Assembly (NCBI GenBank): GCA_963606965.1
Contig: CAVDAL010000025.1
Coordinates: 1 to 10,352, forward strand
Origin: CAVDAL01 sp963606965
GTDB lineage: Bacteria > Actinomycetota > Coriobacteriia > Coriobacteriales > QAMH01
Direction: 5' to 3'
Length of the DNA: 10,352 nucleotides
Part shown: positions 5,530 to 10,352 of the stretch, in pieces
How the letters are laid out: each line of letters starts with the position of its first letter
Numbering within the stretch: the first letter of the stretch is position 1
Position numbers and translations under genes: made by a program
Notes under the pieces: generated by a model
The model's database searches: none
Told to the model about the DNA's origin: nothing
The model's input: only the letters and a program-made list of their open reading frames with translations

Positions 5530-8500
5530 ATGACTGAATTCGATGTCAACAACTTTGATGAATTCCGCATTGGCCTTGCCAGTGCTGAAAAGATTCGCTC
5601 CTGGTCTTACGGCGAAGTCAAAAAGCCAGAAACAATTAACTACCGCACATTGAAGCCAGAAAAAGATGGCTTGTTCTGCGAAAAGATTTTTGGCCCAATG
5701 AAAGATTGGGAATGCTCTTGCGGCAAATATAAGCGCATTCGTTTCAAGGGCATTGTCTGCGAACGCTGCGGCGTTGAAGTCACACGTTCAAAGGTTCGCC
5801 GCGAACGCATGGGCCATATTGAACTTGCAACTCCAGTAAGCCACATTTGGTACTTCAAAGGCACTCCATCAAGACTTGGATATTTGCTCGACATTTCCCC
5901 GAAAGAACTCGAAAAGGTTCTTTATTTCGCATCAAATATCATTACATGGGTTGATGAAGAAGCTCGTGAAGAAGACGCTGCAGAGCTTAAAGAAGAAATG
6001 GAAGCTCAGCTTGAACAATATGATGCTGAATGTGAACGCTTGATTGAAGCAACTCGCCACATGAGCACAGACTGGCACAATGAAGATGGCGAACGCGAAT
6101 ATGATGAATCTGAACTTTTGACTCCTGAAGAAGTTGAAGAAGAAATCATCGACATTCGTGAAGATTATGAAGACCGCAAGCAACTTTGCATTGACGCTTA
6201 TGAATTGTTCATGACAATCAAGCCAAAGCAGCTTGTTTCTGATGAAGTTTTGTATAGAGAAATGCGCACATACTATCGCACATACTTCCGCGGTGGCATG
6301 GGTGCAGAATATGTCCGCGAACTTCTTGAAGCAATGGATTTGGAAGAAGTTGCAGAAGAACTGAAGGAAGTTATTGCAACAGGCAAAGGCCAAAAGCGTG
6401 CTAAAGCTATGAAGCGCCTTAAGGTTGTTGAAGGCTTCATTCGTTCAAATAACAAACCACAAGATATGATCTTGGATGTTATTCCGGTTATTCCTCCAGA
6501 CTTGCGCCCTATGGTGCAGCTTGATGGTGGCCGCTTTGCAACATCAGACTTAAATGATTTGTATCGCCGCGTTATCAACCGCAACAATCGTTTGAAGAAG
6601 TTGCTCAGCCAAAATGCTCCAGACATCATTGTTAATAATGAAAAGCGCATGCTTCAAGAAGCAGTCGACGCACTCTTCGACAATGGTCGCCGTGGCCGCC
6701 CTGTTACAGGCCCTGGCAATCGTCCGCTTAAGTCTATCGCAGACATGCTCAAAGGCAAGCAGGGCAGATTCCGCCAAAACTTGCTTGGTAAGCGCGTTGA
6801 CTATTCAGGCCGTTCAGTAATTGTTGTTGGCCCAACTCTGAAGATTCATCAGTGTGGTCTTCCAAAGCAAATGGCTCTTGAGCTTTTCAAACCATTTGTA
6901 ATGAAGCGCCTTGTTGAACTTGAATATGCATCAAATGTTAAGGCAGCAAAACGCCTTGTCGACCGCGGCGCATCACGCGTTTGGGATGTTTTGGAAGAAG
7001 TCATTAAAGATCATCCTGTTCTTTTGAACCGCGCCCCAACCTTGCACCGCTTGGGCATTCAGGCATTTGAACCTGTCCTTGTTGAAGGTAAGGCAATTCG
7101 CTTGCACCCACTTGTTTGTGCAGCATTTAATGCCGACTTCGACGGCGACCAAATGGCTGTTCATGTTCCGCTTGGTGCAGAAGCACAGGCTGAAGCTCGC
7201 GTTTTGATGCTTTCTGCAAACAACATCAAGAGCCCTGCTCATGGCAAACCGTTAGCTGTTCCTTCACAGGATATGATCATTGGCTTGTATTACTTGACTG
7301 CTGCTCGCGATGGCTTCCCAGGTGAAGGCCGCGTCTTCATGGACTTTAAAGACGCACAAAATGCATATGATGCTCGCGCAGGTGTTGACTTGCAAGCAAA
7401 GATTCAAGTTCGCTTGAAATATGACACTCGTGTTCAAACTTCATATGGTGAATTTGAAGATTACAAAGCTGGTCAGCGCATTGATACAACAATTGGCCGC
7501 ATCATCTTTAATAGCGTTTTGCCAAAGGATCACGCCTTCATCAACCACGGCATGAATAAGTCAGAAATCAGCCGCCTTGTTGAAGACTGCTCTAATACAT
7601 ATCCAACCCCTGAACTTTGCGAAATTTTGGATGGTTTGAAGTCAATTGGCTTCCATTATGCAACACGCGCAGGCGTTACAGTTTCTGTTTATGATGCAAC
7701 AATTCCGCCGAACAAAGGCGAAATCCTTGCAAAAGCAGACAAAGAAGTTGCAGCTGTTCAGGAAGATTATGAGCTTGGTTTCATGAGCGCATCTGAACGT
7801 CATGACAAAGTTGTGAGCATTTGGAATGCAGCAAATGAAGAAGTTGGCGAAGCTATGGCAGATAACTTCGATCACTTCAACCCAATCTATATGATGGCCT
7901 TCTCTGGTGCTCGTGGTAACATCAAGCAGATTCGTCAGCTTGCTGGTATGCGTGGCCTTATGTCTGACCCTAAGGGTGAACAAATTGACATTCCTGTTAA
8001 GGCAAACTTCCGCGAAGGCTTGACAATTTTGGAATACTTCATTTCAACTCATGGCGCTCGCAAGGGCTTGGCAGATACCGCTTTGCGTACTGCTGACTCT
8101 GGTTATTTGACCCGTCGTCTTGTTGATGTTGCTCAAGATGTGATTATTCATGAAGAAGACTGCGGCACAACGGGCGGCATTGATTACAAGTTGCTCACTC
8201 CAAAGGATGAGATTGACAAAAACTTGATTGGCCGCTGCCTTGCAAGTGATGTTATAAATGAAGAAACTGGCGAAGTAATCATGAGCGCTGGCGAATATAT
8301 CACTTCTGTTGCTCAGCTTAAAGAAATGCTTGCTGCGAATATTGAAGAAATCAAAATCCGCACAGTCATGACATGCCGCAGCCACAGTGGCGTTTGCCAG
8401 AAGTGCTATGGCTATGACTTGGCTGCTTCACGTCCTGTTAATATTGGTACAGCTGTTGGTATTATCGCTGCACAGTCCATTGGTGAACCTGGTACACAGC

Positions 8501-10008
8501 TTACAATGCGTACCTTCCATACTGGTGGTGTTGCAGGTGAAGATATTACTCATGGTCTTCCTCGTGTTACAGAACTTTTCGAGGCTCGCAAGCCTAAAGG
8601 CCAAGCTATTTTGGCAGAAATTGCAGGTACGCTTCAAATTACAAGCACAAAGGACAACCGCACTCTTACCATCCATAATGAAGATGGCGAAGTCAAGGAA
8701 TATCAAATCAGTGCACGCACTCGCTTCATGCCTGGCATTGAAGATATGTGTGAAGTTGAAGTTGGCCAGCAGCTCACACAAGGTTCTGTTGACCCTAAGG
8801 ACTTGTTGCGCTTGACAGATGTCAATACAACATTGCGCTACATTGTTAATCAGGTCCAAGACGTTTATGTCAGCCAGGGCGTTGATATTAACGATAAGCA
8901 CATTGAAGTTATCGCTCGTCAGATGTTGCGCAAAGTTACTGTTACTGAAGCAGGTGACTCTGAATATTTGCCAGGTCAGCAGGTTAACCGCTATGAATTT
9001 GAAGATGAAGCTGAACGCATTGTCATCGAAGGTGGGGAAGTTCCAACAGCTAGTCCGCTCATCCTTGGCATTACAAAAGCTTCTCTTGCTACAGATTCAT
9101 TCCTCTCTGCTGCATCATTCCAAGAAACAACAAGAGTTCTTACAGATGCTGCAATTGAAGGCAAAGTCGACCACTTGGCTGGCTTGAAAGAAAATGTAAT
9201 CATTGGCAAGCCAATTCCTGCTGGCACAGGCTTGAAGCGCTATCACGATGTTGAACTTACATATCGCGGTGAAAAGATTGACCGCAAAGTTTCAGCGCAT
9301 GATCAGTTGCCAGATTGGGCTCCAGAAGAATTGCGTGAAACTGAAAGTCTTCTTCCTGCTAAGCCAGAATGGGCTCTTGAAGATGACTATTATGGCATGT
9401 TCGGCAATGGATATATGGGCAGCTACTTTGGCAGAAGCTATTATGCCCGCCTTAAGAAGAACTTGGATCCAGACGATGCTAAGCTTTATCTGTTTGACGA
9501 CCTTGGTGTTAGCCAGCGTTGGGCAAACAAGTTTAGCGAGGCTGGCATTGAAACTGTTTCTGACCTTGTTGGCAGGACAGAAGACGAGCTCTTCCGCATT
9601 GAAGGCATTGGCGTGAAGGCTATTGAAGAGCTTAAAGAAGGCTTGGAGGCTCGCGAACTTCTTTACATCATTGAAGATCCAAAAGATGTTGAAGAACCAG
9701 ACGCAGCTCAATTGCTTGAAATGCTCTTTAGCCCTGAAGATGCAATGTTTATTGGCGACAATATTCCGCAGTCTTACAGTGCTGACCCAGACGATGACAT
9801 GATTGGCACTTCAATTATTCATCATCGTTCAAGCGCAGATGAAGCTTTGCTTGAAGAAATGCTTGGCGGCTTGACAGATGAAGGCTTTGACTTCCTTAAT
9901 AATGATGAAGAAGAAGCTTCTGAAGGTGAAACTGCAGAAGCTGGCTCTGATGCTGGCGAAGCATCAGCAGAAGCATCAGCAGAAGGCGACGCACCTGCTG
10001 AAGCTTAA
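5530..10008 (+). CDS. rpoC: DNA-directed RNA polymerase subunit beta', with an alphaCTD-like C-terminal extension
   Basis: The 1,492-residue beta' subunit carries the catalytic magnesium site, NADFDGDQM at 534-542 (D536, D538, D540). The N-terminal zinc ribbon has C62, C64, C77 and C80; the second zinc site has C878, C949, C956 and C959. The bridge-helix region begins at SGARGN (792-797). The trigger loop (LTMRTFHTGG, M993 and H997) has no insertion of the E. coli SI3 type. The core sequence is actinobacterial and ends near residue 1242, after the NVIIGKPIPAGTG motif (1222-1234). Actinobacterial relatives such as M. tuberculosis end within about 50 residues of this point. Here another 250 residues follow: a linker with a glycine- and tyrosine-rich segment (1285-1305), a helix-hairpin-helix domain at 1323-1379 resembling the alpha-subunit C-terminal domain, two short acidic amphipathic stretches (about 1391-1400 and 1437-1449), and a Glu/Ala-rich tail from about 1458. 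Codon use stays uniform throughout, and the frame is unbroken. Confidence 0.99.
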   Translation: MTEFDVNNFDEFRIGLASAEKIRSWSYGEVKKPETINYRTLKPEKDGLFCEKIFGPMKDWECSCGKYKRIRFKGIVCERCGVEVTRSKVRRERMGHIELATPVSHIWYFKGTPSRLGYLLDISPKELEKVLYFASNIITWVDEEAREEDAAELKEEMEAQLEQYDAECERLIEATRHMSTDWHNEDGEREYDESELLTPEEVEEEIIDIREDYEDRKQLCIDAYELFMTIKPKQLVSDEVLYREMRTYYRTYFRGGMGAEYVRELLEAMDLEEVAEELKEVIATGKGQKRAKAMKRLKVVEGFIRSNNKPQDMILDVIPVIPPDLRPMVQLDGGRFATSDLNDLYRRVINRNNRLKKLLSQNAPDIIVNNEKRMLQEAVDALFDNGRRGRPVTGPGNRPLKSIADMLKGKQGRFRQNLLGKRVDYSGRSVIVVGPTLKIHQCGLPKQMALELFKPFVMKRLVELEYASNVKAAKRLVDRGASRVWDVLEEVIKDHPVLLNRAPTLHRLGIQAFEPVLVEGKAIRLHPLVCAAFNADFDGDQMAVHVPLGAEAQAEARVLMLSANNIKSPAHGKPLAVPSQDMIIGLYYLTAARDGFPGEGRVFMDFKDAQNAYDARAGVDLQAKIQVRLKYDTRVQTSYGEFEDYKAGQRIDTTIGRIIFNSVLPKDHAFINHGMNKSEISRLVEDCSNTYPTPELCEILDGLKSIGFHYATRAGVTVSVYDATIPPNKGEILAKADKEVAAVQEDYELGFMSASERHDKVVSIWNAANEEVGEAMADNFDHFNPIYMMAFSGARGNIKQIRQLAGMRGLMSDPKGEQIDIPVKANFREGLTILEYFISTHGARKGLADTALRTADSGYLTRRLVDVAQDVIIHEEDCGTTGGIDYKLLTPKDEIDKNLIGRCLASDVINEETGEVIMSAGEYITSVAQLKEMLAANIEEIKIRTVMTCRSHSGVCQKCYGYDLAASRPVNIGTAVGIIAAQSIGEPGTQLTMRTFHTGGVAGEDITHGLPRVTELFEARKPKGQAILAEIAGTLQITSTKDNRTLTIHNEDGEVKEYQISARTRFMPGIEDMCEVEVGQQLTQGSVDPKDLLRLTDVNTTLRYIVNQVQDVYVSQGVDINDKHIEVIARQMLRKVTVTEAGDSEYLPGQQVNRYEFEDEAERIVIEGGEVPTASPLILGITKASLATDSFLSAASFQETTRVLTDAAIEGKVDHLAGLKENVIIGKPIPAGTGLKRYHDVELTYRGEKIDRKVSAHDQLPDWAPEELRETESLLPAKPEWALEDDYYGMFGNGYMGSYFGRSYYARLKKNLDPDDAKLYLFDDLGVSQRWANKFSEAGIETVSDLVGRTEDELFRIEGIGVKAIEELKEGLEARELLYIIEDPKDVEEPDAAQLLEMLFSPEDAMFIGDNIPQSYSADPDDDMIGTSIIHHRSSADEALLEEMLGGLTDEGFDFLNNDEEEASEGETAEAGSDAGEASAEASAEGDAPAEA
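9496..9666 (+). other. Segment of rpoC encoding an alphaCTD-like helix-hairpin-helix domain
   Basis: Residues 1323-1379 align without gaps to E. coli alpha residues 258-314, recalled from memory, with about 22 of 57 identical. The counterparts of the alphaCTD DNA-contact residues are kept: R265 is R1330, N268 is N1333, G296 is G1361, K298 is K1363 and E302 is E1367. C269 and S299 are changed to K1334 and A1364. The hairpin GIGVK at 1359-1363 corresponds to the NLGKK loop of alpha. Similarity and position are seen directly. DNA binding is inferred from the retained residues. Confidence 0.8.
9961..9984 (+). repeat. Two tandem copies of a 12-bp unit in the rpoC tail
   Basis: GCATCAGCAGAA occurs at 9961-9972 and again at 9973-9984, encoding Ala-Ser-Ala-Glu twice in the Glu/Ala-rich C-terminal tail of beta'. 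The repeat keeps the frame, so copy-number change would alter only tail length. It is short and could be simple low-complexity coding sequence. Confidence 0.6.
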
Positions 10009-10056
10009 ATGTTGCGCAGCATAGCTTGATAGCTTGCTAACAATAATTAAATGAGT

Positions 10057-10080
10057 GGGGCTCCGCATTCGCGGAGCCCC
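10057..10080 (+). terminator. Intrinsic terminator of the rpoBC operon
   Basis: GGGGCTCCGC (10057-10066), loop ATTC (10067-10070) and GCGGAGCCCC (10071-10080) form a perfect 10-bp GC-rich stem. A T-rich stretch follows (TATTCCTTTCTTTTTAT, about 10081-10097). It lies 48 nt after the rpoC stop and closes the operon, so the following gene needs its own promoter. Confidence 0.9.
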
Positions 10081-10261
10081 TATTCCTTTCTTTTTATAAA
10101 AATATAAAGCCTTCAAATGTAATTCATATCAAAATGGTTTGAATGAAATGATTCGTGTTCTTATTGTGCGATTTTTTTGATACGCTCCGTACCTCCTCTG
10201 AATTTCAAACTTTTTTAGTAAAAAAATGCAGCTACTTCCCAATTTTGTCCCTGTTTTGTTT
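10081..10261. other. AT-rich intergenic region after the rpoBC terminator
   Basis: No gene, RNA or mobile element is recognisable on either strand. The region contains an imperfect inverted repeat at 10123-10147, in which TTCATATCAAA pairs with TTTGAATGAA across ATGG with a one-base bulge at 10128, and several A- and T-runs. These could be regulatory for the downstream gene, or they may simply reflect AT-rich composition. Confidence 0.4.
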
Positions 10262-10267
10262 TATAAT
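10262..10267 (+). promoter_or_regulatory. Putative -10 element for the gene starting at 10325
   Basis: TATAAT at 10262-10267 is a perfect -10 match in an intergenic region ahead of a well-placed start codon. I find no good -35 at 16-18 bp: the bases there read CCAATT-like, and TTGTCC (10245-10250) is only 11 bp away. An activator or alternative recognition may be needed. The predicted leader is about 50 nt. Confidence 0.45.
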
Positions 10268-10282
10268 CAGGAAACGTTGGTT

Positions 10283-10304
10283 TACTCTGCTTATTTTCAG
10301 AGTA
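10283..10304 (+). promoter_or_regulatory. Inverted repeat between the -10 and the start codon of the last gene
   Basis: TACTCTG (10283-10289) and CAGAGTA (10298-10304) are perfect 7-bp inverted repeats separated by 8 nt. They lie just downstream of the predicted transcription start and before the ribosome-binding site. The arrangement fits either an operator for a dimeric repressor or a leader hairpin near the start codon. The repeat is seen directly; the role is inferred. Confidence 0.4.
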
Positions 10305-10324
10305 TATTAAAGAAAGGAAACGAC

Positions 10325-10352
10325 ATGCAGAAAAAAGGTATAGCCGCATTTT
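10325..10352 (+). CDS. Start of a gene of unknown identity (3' end outside window), N-terminus like a signal peptide
   Basis: Only nine codons are visible, encoding MQKKGIAAF. The ATG follows GAAAGGA (10312-10318) at a spacing of 6 nt, a good ribosome-binding site, and a -10 element lies about 60 nt upstream. The pattern of two lysines followed by small and hydrophobic residues is what the start of a signal peptide or membrane anchor looks like, so an exported or membrane protein is possible. Too little is present to name a family. It is separated from rpoC by a strong terminator and is therefore not part of that operon. Confidence 0.5.

Noticed and set aside
5932..6393. Antisense open frame opposite rpoC, rich in Phe, Ile and Cys
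   Set aside because: It is a by-product of GAA-rich codons in beta' read on the other strand; it has no family resemblance and no start signal.
8428..8901. Antisense open frame of about 157 codons opposite rpoC
   Set aside because: It overlaps the trigger-loop region of beta', which is certain coding sequence. It is low-plausibility protein with no promoter or ribosome-binding site seen.
9256..10005. Possibility that the long rpoC tail results from a frameshift or lost stop codon
   Set aside because: Codon use matches the rest of the gene, the frame holds a recognisable folded domain with conserved functional residues, and the stop is followed by a normal terminator.
1965..10005. Search for CRISPR arrays, insertion sequences, tRNA or rRNA genes
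   Set aside because: No regularly spaced repeats, transposase frames, terminal inverted repeats or tRNA-like folds were seen; the region is continuous rpoB-rpoC coding sequence.
10191..10197. ACCTCCT, a perfect Shine-Dalgarno sequence on the - strand
   Set aside because: No start codon follows at a suitable distance on the - strand and no open frame extends from it.
10303..10308. TATATT as a -10 for the gene at 10325
   Set aside because: A start point about 7 nt downstream would fall in the ribosome-binding site (10312-10318), leaving no usable leader.

Overview
The window comes from the chromosome of an anaerobic bacterium. Base composition is moderate to low in G+C (my visual estimate is the mid-40s percent). 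The two RNA polymerase subunits have actinobacterial architecture: beta and beta' follow the Mycobacterium-type sequences nearly end to end, and beta' has no insertion in the trigger loop. The pyruvate:ferredoxin oxidoreductase points to anaerobic metabolism. Together these suggest a low-GC anaerobic actinomycete, most likely of the class Coriobacteriia. The class is an inference; genus and species cannot be read from the window. All genes lie on the + strand.

Layout. Positions 1-667 hold the 3' end of a pyruvate:ferredoxin (flavodoxin) oxidoreductase gene with its thiamine-diphosphate site. A perfect hairpin directly follows its stop codon. At 712-1170 is a YfcE/MJ0936-type metallophosphoesterase with a GTG start. 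A promoter with an extended -10 and a hairpin-bearing leader precede a small unrecognised membrane protein (1328-1705), which ends in a strong intrinsic terminator (1741-1769). A consensus-like promoter (1854-1882) with a structured leader then drives rpoB (1963-5526) and rpoC (5530-10008), which are 3 nt apart and translationally close. The operon closes with a second strong terminator (10057-10080). About 240 bp of AT-rich intergenic DNA follows. It contains a -10 element and an inverted repeat ahead of a gene that starts at 10325 and runs off the window.

How the genes work together: rpoB and rpoC encode the catalytic core of RNA polymerase and are the only clear functional pair. They form a closed two-gene transcription unit, without the ribosomal protein genes rplJ/rplL that precede them in many bacteria. 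The upstream genes are separate units.

The most notable point is the end of rpoC. Beta' continues about 250 residues past the conserved core. This extension holds a 57-residue segment that aligns without gaps to the C-terminal domain of the RNA polymerase alpha subunit (alphaCTD, helix-hairpin-helix). The counterparts of the main E. coli alphaCTD DNA-contact residues (R265, N268, G296, K298, E302) are all present. The polymerase may therefore carry an extra alphaCTD-like DNA-binding module tethered to beta'. Beta also carries an unusual acidic tail of about 93 residues with a repeated short motif.
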